A DNA stretch of 16,169 bases from Lachnospiraceae bacterium UBA3774 (GCA_002369255.1 DFFO01000094.1:1-16169); one strand, 5' to 3'. Counted from the first letter of the stretch, positions 1 to 7,877 are shown. Program-made: numbers and translations. The notes: generated by a model from the sequence alone, not told the origin.

Positions 1-2
1 AC

Positions 3-635
3 GCGATTGAGGGCAACACGCTGACACTCCGGGAAACTGACCTTGTTCTTCGTGGGCTTACGATAGATCAGAAACCGCTGAAAGATCATATGGAGGCTGT
101 CGGTCATAAAGAGGCTTTCGACTATGTCAGAGAGCTTGTGAAAGAAAAAGCGCCTCTCACTGAAAGCATCATTAAACAGATCCACTATCTTGTACTTGCC
201 GACAAAAAGGATGACCGGGGCGTTTACAGAAGAATTCCCGTCCGCATTATGGGAGCGCATCATGAACCCGTGCAGCCGTATCTGATCGAGCCGAGAATGG
301 AACAGCTTCTTCTCGACTATGCCGCAAGCGAGGAACACATCGTGACCAAGCTCGCCCGGTTTCATATTGAGTTTGAAGGTATCCATCCCTTTATCGATGG
401 CAACGGCAGGACCGGCAGACTGCTTGTCAATCTGGAGCTGATGAAAGCGGGATATCCGCCGATCGACATCAAGTTCACGGACAGGGTCGCTTATTATAAC
501 GCCTTTGACGAATATCATGTGAAGCACAATCTTTCGGCTATGGAGATACTGTTCGCAGGATACATCAACTCAAGGCTGGATACGTATCTTGATGTCATTG
601 CCGGGATGAAATCAAGTTTTGAACAGAATGACTAA
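3..635 (+). CDS. Fic family protein (AMP-transferase), 5'-truncated by window edge
   Basis: Fic-domain protein that probably transfers AMP from ATP to hydroxyl side chains of a target protein. The reading frame is open to the window edge, so the N-terminus is missing; 210 residues are visible from base 3, and the ATG at 90 is internal. The first visible residues, AIEGNTLTL, match the inhibitory-helix motif ([S/T]xxxE[G/N]) of self-inhibited Fic proteins, with the inhibitory Glu in the third visible codon. The Fic core HPFIDGNGRTGR lies at bases 384-419; its His is the catalytic base and the Gly/Asn/Arg residues hold phosphate and Mg. The upstream segment RRIPVRIMGA fits the target-binding flap region. 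The inhibitory helix precedes the Fic core, as in class II Fic proteins. The 3' end overlaps the next gene by 8 bases, suggesting co-transcription. Target unknown. The family call is firm; the exact activity is inferred. Confidence 0.93.
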   Translation, partial: AIEGNTLTLRETDLVLRGLTIDQKPLKDHMEAVGHKEAFDYVRELVKEKAPLTESIIKQIHYLVLADKKDDRGVYRRIPVRIMGAHHEPVQPYLIEPRMEQLLLDYAASEEHIVTKLARFHIEFEGIHPFIDGNGRTGRLLVNLELMKAGYPPIDIKFTDRVAYYNAFDEYHVKHNLSAMEILFAGYINSRLDTYLDVIAGMKSSFEQND

Positions 636-1665
636 AACAAAGGCAATTATATACGCCCTGGCGGCAGCGGCATTTTATGCCGTAAATATTCCGGTATCGA
701 AGATTTTGCTGCGCGTGGTCGGCCCGACCATGATGGCGGCATTTATGTATCTTGGCGCGGGTATCGGTATAGGAATAATATCGCTGTTTGGCAAAAAGCG
801 CAGAGCACAGACCGAGAAGCTGACAAAAAAAGACCTTCCCTTCGTAATAGGAATGATACTTCTTGATATCGCAGCGCCGATCTTTCTGATGATCGGCGTG
901 AGCATTGGATCCTCGGCAAATGCGTCTCTTCTGGGAAATTTCGAGATCGTGGCCACGACGGTGATCGCAATGGTCTTTTTTGGGGAAATCGTTTCAAAGC
1001 GACTTTGGGCTGCGATCGCGCTTATCACTTTGTCAAGCATTCTCCTCTCGTTTGAGGGAACGGACAGTTTCAAATTCTCCTACGGCTCATTGTTTGTCTT
1101 GCTCGCCGCGGTATGCTGGGGCTTTGAAAATAACTGCACGAGAAATATTTCCTCAAAAAGCACGTATGAGATCGTCGTATTAAAGGGAGTTTTTTCGGGC
1201 CTGGGATCGCTTTTGATAGCGGTCGTCAGACAGGAAGCGTTTCCTGGACTAAAATACGTCATGGCGGCTCTTTTGCTTGGTTTTGTGGCATACGGATTGA
1301 GCATCTTTTTGTATGTCCGCGCCCAAAATATTCTTGGAGCGGCAAAGACCAGCGCCTATTATGCCATTGCACCCTTTGTCGGAGCACTCTTTTCATTTGT
1401 ACTCTTAAGGGAACAGCTTTCATGGATATATTTTGCGGCGCTGCTTATTATGATCGCGGGCTCTCTTCTCGTTGTGGCGGACACGATGCTGCGGCATCAC
1501 GCTCATGAGCACCTGCATACGTTTACGCACACTCACGACGGAACGACGCATACTCATACCGTAGCTCATTTGCATGAACACAACCATTACAGCACGGATG
1601 AAAAGCACGGGCATCATCATTCGGTAAAAGAGCTTGAACGTTTGCCCGGAGCGTTTCATTTGTGA
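628..1665 (+). CDS. DMT superfamily (EamA) transporter with histidine-rich C-terminal tail
   Basis: Ten-helix drug/metabolite transporter of the EamA type, made of two repeated five-helix halves in the cytoplasmic membrane. Substrate unknown. The sequence is almost continuously hydrophobic with short charged loops (e.g. FGKKRRAQTEKLTKKD). After the last helix, residues 289-331 carry 17 histidines in 43 residues, many as HxH or HTH, then a short charged end. Such tails usually bind Zn, Ni or Co, so a metal-related role or regulation is possible, but the EamA core itself does not indicate a metal substrate. I chose the ATG at 628 (345 aa) over the in-frame TTG at 619; neither has a convincing Shine-Dalgarno, and the 8-base overlap with the Fic gene suggests translational coupling. 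No clear terminator follows; only a 6-bp hairpin is seen at 1685-1699. Confidence 0.9.
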   Translation: MTKTKAIIYALAAAAFYAVNIPVSKILLRVVGPTMMAAFMYLGAGIGIGIISLFGKKRRAQTEKLTKKDLPFVIGMILLDIAAPIFLMIGVSIGSSANASLLGNFEIVATTVIAMVFFGEIVSKRLWAAIALITLSSILLSFEGTDSFKFSYGSLFVLLAAVCWGFENNCTRNISSKSTYEIVVLKGVFSGLGSLLIAVVRQEAFPGLKYVMAALLLGFVAYGLSIFLYVRAQNILGAAKTSAYYAIAPFVGALFSFVLLREQLSWIYFAALLIMIAGSLLVVADTMLRHHAHEHLHTFTHTHDGTTHTHTVAHLHEHNHYSTDEKHGHHHSVKELERLPGAFHL

Positions 1666-1684
1666 TATTATAGGGTTTCTGATA

Positions 1685-1699
1685 GTTCTTGCGAAGAAC
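1685..1699 (+). other. Short perfect hairpin between transporter and small ORF
   Basis: GTTCTT-GCG-AAGAAC forms a perfect 6-bp stem with a 3-base loop, 20 bases after the transporter stop. It lacks a clean T-tract, so it is at best a weak terminator or a small operator-like palindrome. Confidence 0.3.
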
Positions 1700-1731
1700 G
1701 TTGTTGATGGAAGATTGGAGATTATTAAACC

Positions 1732-2013
1732 ATGAAGAGATCAAAAAGGATTGCTATAGTGATCATTGCCGTCGGCTTTATATGCATGACGGTTTCAATA
1801 TTTGCTCTGGTTTCCGAACTGACCGCTTCAAATGCCGATGCGGCTCAGATAAGCGATGCGCCTGTTGTCGCAACGCTTCATGAAACAGAAAGCTCCAAGC
1901 AGACCGGGGAAAGCGGGACTGACGAACAGAAAACTGTTTTCAGAAAAATAGCTTCCGGAAGCACGTCGTCTCCTTATTGCTGCGCCGTCGAGGGCGAAGA
2001 AGCCGGAGAATGA
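1732..2013 (+). CDS. Small exported or membrane-anchored protein, function unknown
   Basis: Predicted 93-residue protein I do not recognise. The basic start (MKRSKR) is followed by a hydrophobic segment at about residues 7-29 and an AxA-like stretch (ADA) near residues 35-38, so it is either a signal-peptide precursor or a single-pass membrane protein with its C-terminus outside. The rest is polar and low in hydrophobic content, with a Cys-Cys pair near the end (YCCAVEGEEAGE). GGAG lies about 12 bases before the ATG, a somewhat long spacing. A strong terminator follows within 45 bases, which supports it being a transcribed unit. It may be co-transcribed with the Fic/EamA pair. It could also be a remnant of a longer protein; there is no homology evidence either way. 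Confidence 0.5.
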   Translation: MKRSKRIAIVIIAVGFICMTVSIFALVSELTASNADAAQISDAPVVATLHETESSKQTGESGTDEQKTVFRKIASGSTSSPYCCAVEGEEAGE

Positions 2014-2053
2014 CTTTTTGTTAGTCCGCGGTTATTGTGACGTTGATAAAATC

Positions 2054-2087
2054 AAGGCGGTTGCGATCGGTACGTAGCCGCCTTTTT
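2054..2087 (+). terminator. Rho-independent terminator or leader attenuator upstream of the aquaporin
   Basis: A 12-bp stem pairs 2054-2065 (AAGGCGGTTGCG) with 2073-2084 (CGTAGCCGCCTT), including two G-T wobbles, around a 7-base loop, with T's at 2083-2087. It sits 41 bases after the small ORF and only 38 bases before the aquaporin ATG. No promoter is evident between hairpin and aquaporin, so it may be a partial terminator or attenuator in the aquaporin leader. Confidence 0.8.
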
Positions 2088-2125
2088 CGTGCGGCTTCCC
2101 GATCATTGCAGAAAGGAGCGATTTT

Positions 2126-2812
2126 ATGAAAAAGTATTTTGCGGAATTGATTGGAACTTGCGTTTTAGTATTTATGGGCTGCGGAACCGCTATGCTGGTG
2201 GGATGCGATCCGGCTTCCGGCGGCTACGCTTTGACTGCGCTGGCTTTTGGCCTTTCGGTAGTGGCTATGGCTTACTGTGTGGGAAATATTTCCGGCGGAC
2301 ACTTTAACGCCGCAGTAACGCTCGCTATGCTGCTCAAGAAAAAGATTTCGGGAAAAGACGCCGCCTTTTACTGGATTTTCCAGCTTGTAGGCGCATTTCT
2401 CGCGACCGGTCTTCTGGCTGCAATCTTCGGTGCAAGCGGAGTAAAGGACGCTACCGGAGCTTTCGGAAGCAACGGACTTGCCGGCGTGAACGGCAGTATT
2501 GAAGCGGGGATCATCGTTGAGATCGTATTGACGTTCATCTTTGTTCTGACTATTTTGGGAGTAACTTCCGAAAAATTCAATCACGGTTCGTTCGGCGGCC
2601 TCATCATAGGCCTGACGCTTACGTTTGTTCATATTTTCGGAATCGGACTTACCGGAACCAGCGTAAATCCGAGCCGTTCTATCGCACCCGCGGTAGTTGC
2701 GGCAATGACCGGAAATTCCGAACCGCTTTCGGTTTTGTGGATCTTCATTGTAGGTCCGCTTGCCGGAGCTGCCATAGCTGCGCTTGTATATCATTGTCTT
2801 GAAAAAGAATAA
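2126..2812 (+). CDS. Aquaporin (MIP family, AqpZ-like water channel) with variant NPA boxes
   Basis: Major intrinsic protein of 228 residues, the usual size for a bacterial water channel. Six membrane helices plus two half-helices are visible. Family landmarks include SGGHFN at residues 56-61 and GTSVNPSRS at 177-185. The expected AqpZ selectivity-filter residues are present by alignment: Phe41, His169, Thr178 and Arg184, which point to water rather than glycerol. Both NPA boxes are altered: the first reads NAA (61-63) and the second NPS (181-183). The two pore Asn residues and the filter Arg are retained, so it is likely still a channel. A good ribosome site (AAAGGAG) precedes the ATG. The gene is alone between two hairpin terminators, with the first of these possibly controlling it. 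Confidence 0.95.
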   Translation: MKKYFAELIGTCVLVFMGCGTAMLVGCDPASGGYALTALAFGLSVVAMAYCVGNISGGHFNAAVTLAMLLKKKISGKDAAFYWIFQLVGAFLATGLLAAIFGASGVKDATGAFGSNGLAGVNGSIEAGIIVEIVLTFIFVLTILGVTSEKFNHGSFGGLIIGLTLTFVHIFGIGLTGTSVNPSRSIAPAVVAAMTGNSEPLSVLWIFIVGPLAGAAIAALVYHCLEKE

Positions 2813-2833
2813 TATACAGATGCAAAACATGGG

Positions 2834-2867
2834 AAAATGGTGCGACCTGCTTGGCCGCGCCATTTTT
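2834..2867 (+). terminator. Rho-independent terminator of the aquaporin gene
   Basis: Stem 2834-2844 (AAAATGGTGCG) pairs with 2856-2866 (CGCGCCATTTT) with one T-G wobble around an 11-base loop, ending in T5. It begins 21 bases after the aquaporin stop, which also argues that the downstream gene does not start upstream of this point. Confidence 0.88.
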
Positions 2868-2916
2868 ATATGCAAAAGCCGACTTTTTCCCGATCGGCTC
2901 AAAGAAAAATTATACT

Positions 2917-2944
2917 TTGCAAGTCTGAAAAATAGTTTTATACT
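2917..2944 (+). promoter_or_regulatory. Predicted sigma-A-type promoter for the pyruvyl transferase-glycosyltransferase gene
   Basis: TTGCAA at 2917-2922, a 16-bp spacer and TATACT at 2939-2944, lying between the aquaporin terminator and the ATG at 3003. A small inverted repeat (AGCCGA 2877-2882 / TCGGCT 2894-2899) lies just upstream and could be an operator. Confidence 0.6.
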
Positions 2945-3002
2945 CATATGTACAAGAAGAGGATTTGCGCAGGATAATTCAATCGGGGAGGATGGAAACA
3001 AA

Positions 3003-5531
3003 ATGAAACGCAAGATTTGGTTTATCGGTACGCCTGAACACTCAAATATGGGTGATCATCTTATTACCGAGGCTCAGTTTTCATATATGAATGAAGTCTT
3101 CCCGGAGTGCGATGTCAAAGAAGTGTCGCTTGATGATTATTATGATGTAAAACCGATACTCAAAAAAACGATCGGCAAGAACGACATTCTCATTTTTAAC
3201 GGCGGCGGCTCGGTCGGAAATATATGGCCAAGAGTCGAAGAAATGAGAAAAGACGCAATTTCCTCATGGCCTGAAAATATCAAAATCATTTTTCCTCAAA
3301 GCATATTTTTTACCGACGATGAAAACGGCGCAGAAGAACTTGAAAAGACCCAAAAAGCTCTGAAAGAAAACGTCATTCTCGGATGCCGCGACAAGCAGTC
3401 ATATGATTTTGCAAAAGAACATTTTTTCTGCGAGACGTTTCTTACTCCCGATATAGCATTGTTCCCGGATTATCCGAAAGCTGAACTTGCGCGCGAGGGC
3501 GCGCTGCTGTGTATCAGAGAAGACCGGGAAGCGCTTCTTTCCGAAGCGGAGAGAAGGGCTGTTTTTGCCGCCGTCCGAGAAAAATATGATAAGATCAGCG
3601 TTTATGACATGGTTCGTCCGGAAAAGGTTACTATGGAAAAAAGACGGAAAAGCGTGGAAAAGACTTTTAACGAGTTCGCTTCTGCAAAGGTTGTCATCAC
3701 CGACCGTCTTCACGGTATGATATTCAGCTATATCACCGGCACGCCGTGTTTCGTTTTTGAAAACTCATATTTCAAGGTCAGAGGACAGTTTGACTGGATC
3801 AAAGACTGCGATTATATCCATCTCGTAAAAACCGCCGAAGAATTAGAAAAAGGGCTTGAAAAGTTTATTTCCGAAAAAGAGCCTGCGGGGAGTTACAAAC
3901 GTTTTTCGGACAAGTTTACTCCTCTGACAAAGGTTATCAGGTCTCAACTGGCAAAACTGCTTGCGGAAGAAGAGAATGCTCCTGTTTGCGTGAAAAAAGG
4001 CGCGCAGTCCGTCTCGCCCGTAGTTTCCGTCATTATTCCCGTTTACAATGTGGAACCCTATTTGCGGGAATGCCTGGACAGCATTATGGGACAGACTCTT
4101 AAAGAGATTGAAATAATCTGCATTGATGACGGTTCCTTGGACGGCTCTCTTGATCTTTTGCGGGAAATCGCGTCCTCTGACGAGCGCATTTGCGTTTATC
4201 ACCAAAAAAATTCCGGACCGTCGGTTACCAGAAACCGCGGGATAGACTTTGCCCGCGGAAAATATATCTATTACATGGATTCGGATGATGTTCTGGAAAA
4301 GGACGCGCTTGAAAGCCTGGTTCGCAAGATGGAAGAAGACTCGCTTGAATTGGTCTTTTTTGACGGAAAGAGCTTTATAGACGAGACCGCGTCCTTGGAC
4401 AAAAAAGAGACAAAGCTCCATGAAAAATATTTGGCTTTTTATCGCAGAAGTCACGATTATAAAGGCGTTTATGACGGACCGACGATAATGCGCGATTTTC
4501 TAAATAATGACGAATACCGCCCTTCCCCTTGCCTTCAGATGATCAAAAAAGATTTTCTTGAAGATAATCAGCTGCGGTTTGAAAAAGGAATTTTGCAAGA
4601 GGATAATCTCTATACGTTTGAAGCGCTGCTTTCGGCGAACAGAGTCGGATATCTCCACAACGTATTTTTTTACAGAAGAGTCCGCGCCGAGTCGATAATG
4701 TTCAGCAAAAAAACCTTCGCAAATGTTTTCGGATATTTTATCTGTTATAAAAAAATGAAAGAAAAGCTGCTTTTGGCAAAAGAATCAGAGGAAAGGTCGT
4801 CGGGTGAAAAAAGACTCGTCTTTAGCAGATATTATGCCGCGCAGGAGCTTGTAAACGCCGCGCTGGACAACGCGAGGCGAATATACGGCGGTTTGCCGGA
4901 ATTTGAAAAAAACGGCTATCGATATATCGAAGGCGGCGCGGAGTTTCGCGCTTTGATCACCGATCACGACAGGGAAAGACAAAAAACGATCAAGGAAAAA
5001 GAAGCTCTCGCGAATGAAAAAGGGTTTTTCAGGACGGCAAGAATAGATATAAAAAACAGCGGCGCGACGGAAGCTTCCTCAAATGCGCTTGAGTTTTTTG
5101 AAATGTCCGGCGACGTTACCGCAAAAGAACAGAAATGGGGCACGGCTTTCGGCCTTACTTACGTGGTCACGTCGCAGGCTGAAACGGCGGATTTTAAGAT
5201 AAAATGTATCGGCGACGGAAACGTGAGTCTGAGATTCAGGTCTGTTCAGGGTGAGGTGAAAAACAACGCGGAATACAAGTGGTGGATCAATTATAAAAAA
5301 ATCCTGATCGACGGGGAAAGCATACTCGACGGGCAAAGGTGCGTCTGGTATCGCACTCCGATAGAGCACTGTCTTACAGACAAAAAGGACGGCGATGAAA
5401 TCAGCATACATATCGAGTGGGAAAGCGGGCAAGCAGCCATCGATAAAATGCTGGAAGAAATAAAAGCCTTGCAAAAAGAAAATGCCTCTTTAAAGGCGCA
5501 GAAAAAAAGCGGGAAATCGCGCCGATGTTGA
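3003..5531 (+). CDS. Polysaccharide pyruvyl transferase fused to family 2 glycosyltransferase
   Basis: An 842-residue two-enzyme protein for cell-surface glycan synthesis. Residues about 1-310 are a polysaccharide pyruvyl transferase (CsaB/PssM type), which adds a pyruvate ketal from phosphoenolpyruvate to a sugar: NMGDH at 15-19, the GGG turn at 67-69, and DRLHG at 234-238. Residues about 337-600 are a GT-A fold family 2 glycosyltransferase: SVIIPVYN, IDDGS near 373, and the metal/nucleotide-sugar motif MDSDD at 425-429. A C-terminal region (about 670-815) rich in Trp and beta-strand residues is unassigned, and a short charged coiled coil ends the protein. The frame is open upstream to 2784, but that would cross the aquaporin terminator; GGGGAGG at 2986-2992 fixes the ATG at 3003. 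It is cytoplasmic or membrane-associated, with no signal peptide. Sugar donor and acceptor are unknown. Confidence 0.93.
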   Translation: MKRKIWFIGTPEHSNMGDHLITEAQFSYMNEVFPECDVKEVSLDDYYDVKPILKKTIGKNDILIFNGGGSVGNIWPRVEEMRKDAISSWPENIKIIFPQSIFFTDDENGAEELEKTQKALKENVILGCRDKQSYDFAKEHFFCETFLTPDIALFPDYPKAELAREGALLCIREDREALLSEAERRAVFAAVREKYDKISVYDMVRPEKVTMEKRRKSVEKTFNEFASAKVVITDRLHGMIFSYITGTPCFVFENSYFKVRGQFDWIKDCDYIHLVKTAEELEKGLEKFISEKEPAGSYKRFSDKFTPLTKVIRSQLAKLLAEEENAPVCVKKGAQSVSPVVSVIIPVYNVEPYLRECLDSIMGQTLKEIEIICIDDGSLDGSLDLLREIASSDERICVYHQKNSGPSVTRNRGIDFARGKYIYYMDSDDVLEKDALESLVRKMEEDSLELVFFDGKSFIDETASLDKKETKLHEKYLAFYRRSHDYKGVYDGPTIMRDFLNNDEYRPSPCLQMIKKDFLEDNQLRFEKGILQEDNLYTFEALLSANRVGYLHNVFFYRRVRAESIMFSKKTFANVFGYFICYKKMKEKLLLAKESEERSSGEKRLVFSRYYAAQELVNAALDNARRIYGGLPEFEKNGYRYIEGGAEFRALITDHDRERQKTIKEKEALANEKGFFRTARIDIKNSGATEASSNALEFFEMSGDVTAKEQKWGTAFGLTYVVTSQAETADFKIKCIGDGNVSLRFRSVQGEVKNNAEYKWWINYKKILIDGESILDGQRCVWYRTPIEHCLTDKKDGDEISIHIEWESGQAAIDKMLEEIKALQKENASLKAQKKSGKSRRC

Positions 5532-5557
5532 CACATAAGGCGCGGATGGTATATACT
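5528..5557 (+). promoter_or_regulatory. Predicted promoter of the CNNM/CBS-tcdA operon, -35 overlapping the upstream stop codon
   Basis: TTGACA (5528-5533, a perfect -35) shares bases with the TGA stop of the glycosyltransferase gene; after an 18-bp spacer comes TATACT (5552-5557). The first gene of the operon starts at 5599. No terminator is seen between the two genes, so read-through is also possible. Confidence 0.72.
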
Positions 5558-5598
5558 GCCTGTGTATTGTTTTGATTGAAAGGTGAACTTTAGCCCAG

Positions 5599-6627
5599 AT
5601 GGACGATGACGGCCGACCGGCCTGGATAATTTTTTTTATAATTCTTGTTTTTCTTGCATTTATCTTTGCAATGGCGGAGACTGCGCTTGCCTCCGTATCC
5701 GAAAGCAAACTCAAGACAAAGGCGGACAAAAATGACGTGCGCGCAAAACGCGCATTGCGCATTCTTGACAGCTTTGATGTTGCTATAACCACCATTTTGG
5801 TCTGCACAAATATTGTTCATATTGCGGCTGCAGGGCTTGTCACTTTAAAAGTCACGGAGCTTTTCGGCCTTTCGTTTGTTTCGATATCTACTATCCTGAC
5901 TACACTTGTCATATTTTTCTTCGGTGAGATGCTTCCGAAAAGCATTGCCAGAAAATATCCGATGAAATTTACTCTTGCGCTCGGAGGCGTGATCCTTGTG
6001 CTTATGACCGTTCTTCGGCCGATCACCTTTGTACTTACCGCGATAGGAAATGCGGCGGCGAGGCTGACAAAGAGCGAGGATGAAGTGTCGGTTACGGAAG
6101 ATGAGATCTACGATATCATAGAAGATATGACGGAAGAAGGCTCGCTGGACGAAAAACAGGGCGAGCTGATCTCTTCCGCGCTCCAGTTCCGGGATATTTC
6201 CGTCGGGGACGTGATAACCGGACGCGGCAAGCTGGTCGCGATCGACGTAAATACACCGCCGGATGAAATACTTAAAGTCATCAGAAACGAAACGCACAGC
6301 CGCCTGCCCGTATATAAAAACAGCGTGGACAACATCATAGGCATTCTGCAGATAAGAAAATACATAAAAGCATATCTTGCAGGCGGAGATATAAAAAACA
6401 TCAGGCCGCTGCTCGACAGGCCGTATTTTGTCGGCGCTGATATGAAGATCGACGGCGTTCTTAGCGCAATGTCTTCGCACCGCAAAAATATCGCCGTGGT
6501 TACGGGAAAAGGACGCCGCACTCTCGGTATAATTACAATAGAGGACATACTTGAAGAGCTCGTCGGTGAAATCCGTGATGAGGACGAGCCTGTTCCCCAA
6601 AAAGCGGAGGGAGGTGATGAGGTATGA
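5599..6627 (+). CDS. CNNM/CBS-domain membrane protein (CorC/HlyC type), short form
   Basis: Membrane protein of 342 residues with an N-terminal CNNM (DUF21) transmembrane domain (about 1-165; MAETALASVSESK near the first helix, the conserved Pro-Lys of MLPKSIARKYP in the third) and a tandem CBS pair (about 190-325; SRLPVYKNSVDNIIG and ITIEDILEELVGE). CNNM/CorC proteins are linked to Mg (and Na-coupled) export, with ATP or Mg sensed by the CBS pair. It stops soon after the CBS pair and so lacks the C-terminal CorC_HlyC domain that its neighbour has; the usual DEYGG of the second CBS is replaced by GKGRR. A ribosome site (AAAGGTGA) lies about 12 bases before the ATG. It overlaps the next gene by 4 bases (ATGA). 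The pair may work as a heterodimer; this is inference. Confidence 0.92.
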   Translation: MDDDGRPAWIIFFIILVFLAFIFAMAETALASVSESKLKTKADKNDVRAKRALRILDSFDVAITTILVCTNIVHIAAAGLVTLKVTELFGLSFVSISTILTTLVIFFFGEMLPKSIARKYPMKFTLALGGVILVLMTVLRPITFVLTAIGNAAARLTKSEDEVSVTEDEIYDIIEDMTEEGSLDEKQGELISSALQFRDISVGDVITGRGKLVAIDVNTPPDEILKVIRNETHSRLPVYKNSVDNIIGILQIRKYIKAYLAGGDIKNIRPLLDRPYFVGADMKIDGVLSAMSSHRKNIAVVTGKGRRTLGIITIEDILEELVGEIRDEDEPVPQKAEGGDEV

Positions 6628-7877
6628 CCGCTCCGATCTGCATTCTCGCCATTGTCGTCTGCATCCTGCTTTCCGCGTTTTTCTCCGCTGCCGAAATGTC
6701 TTATTCCTCGGCGAATCGCGTAAGGATCGAAAACAGGGCAGAAGACGGTCAAAATAGCGCAAAGAGAGCGTTGAACATACTTCGCAGGTATGATGATATG
6801 ATATCGACCATACTTGTGGGGAACAATCTCGTAAATATCGCCGCGTCTTCGCTTGGTTCGGTCGTGGTTATAATCCTCATCGGAGAGTCCTACACATGGA
6901 TCTCAACGGTCGTGATAACTGTTCTTGTAGTGATATTCGGTGAAACGATTCCGAAGATCATCGCAAAGAAAAAAGCCAACGGGCTTGCGCTCGCCTTTTC
7001 CGTTCCGCTGCGCGCGCTGATGATACTGCTTTATCCTGTCACGTTTGTCGTGGTAAAGCTTGTTGAACTGCTTACAAAAAGCATGAAGGGCGATCGCGAC
7101 GAGGAAACGGACGCGGCCGACGAGCTGCATACGATCATAGAGACCGCGGAAAACGAGGCTGTTATTGACGGGGATTCGTCGGAGCTTGTTAGCGCCGCGA
7201 TAGATTTTGAGGACGTTTCCGCCTCCGAAGTAATGACCGCCCGCGTCGATCTTGTCGCCGTCGATATAGACGACGATTGGGAAGAAATAAAGGAATTGAT
7301 AATAAACGCGCCCTTCTCGAGGATCCCGGTTTATGAGGACAGCATCGACAATGTCATAGGAATACTTTCGGTCAAACACTTTTTGAAACGTCTTATTGAC
7401 GAAGATTCCTTTGATATAAGAGAAATGCTCATGCCGCCGTTTTTCGTTTACAAGACCATGAAACTGCCCGCGGTGCTTGATATGGTTCGCAGACAGCAGC
7501 AGCACCTTGTCATTGTTACGGATGAATACGGCGGAACGCTCGGCGCGGTTTCGCTCGAGGACGTAATGGAAGAGCTCGTCGGCGAGATCTGGGACGAAAA
7601 GGACGTGATCGAAGAAGAAATCATAGAAAAAAATGAAAATACTTTTATAATAGACGGGGATATGCCCATTTCGGATTTTGTGGAACTGATGGAGTGGGAT
7701 GAAGACGATTTTGAATTTGAAAGCGAGACCGTAGGCGGCTGGTGTATCGAGATCGCCGGAGGCTTCCCTTCTGCCGGTCAGGAGTTTTCCTATAAAGACG
7801 CGCAGATCAGGATACTTGAAGCGGACGAAAGAAGAGTGCTCGAGATAGAGCTTAAAAAGGCCCGGAAAGAGGATTGA
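6624..7877 (+). CDS. CNNM/CBS-domain membrane protein (CorC/HlyC type), full-length form
   Basis: A 417-residue paralogue of the preceding gene, carrying the full architecture: CNNM membrane domain (about 1-160, with ETIPKIIAKK), CBS pair (about 185-325; SRIPVYEDSIDNVIG, and DEYGGTLG starting at Asp300, then LEDVMEELVGEIWDE), and a C-terminal CorC_HlyC domain (about 335-410). It is probably a Mg efflux/homeostasis protein; older annotations call the family hemolysins, which is misleading. The start is fixed by GGAGGGAGG at 6606-6614 and by the ATGA overlap with the upstream stop, typical of translational coupling. Its stop overlaps the start of tcdA by one base. Side-by-side paralogues with one lacking the C-terminal domain suggest an old tandem duplication followed by division of labour. 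Confidence 0.94.
   Translation: MTAPICILAIVVCILLSAFFSAAEMSYSSANRVRIENRAEDGQNSAKRALNILRRYDDMISTILVGNNLVNIAASSLGSVVVIILIGESYTWISTVVITVLVVIFGETIPKIIAKKKANGLALAFSVPLRALMILLYPVTFVVVKLVELLTKSMKGDRDEETDAADELHTIIETAENEAVIDGDSSELVSAAIDFEDVSASEVMTARVDLVAVDIDDDWEEIKELIINAPFSRIPVYEDSIDNVIGILSVKHFLKRLIDEDSFDIREMLMPPFFVYKTMKLPAVLDMVRRQQQHLVIVTDEYGGTLGAVSLEDVMEELVGEIWDEKDVIEEEIIEKNENTFIIDGDMPISDFVELMEWDEDDFEFESETVGGWCIEIAGGFPSAGQEFSYKDAQIRILEADERRVLEIELKKARKED

Noticed and set aside
2784..3002. 73-codon N-terminal extension of the pyruvyl transferase-glycosyltransferase
   Set aside because: It would start inside the aquaporin gene and run through its terminator; GGGGAGG and the family N-terminus fit the ATG at 3003.
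2165..3013. 282-codon minus-strand frame opposite the aquaporin
   Set aside because: It crosses a terminator and the next gene's promoter, and its translation resembles no protein family.
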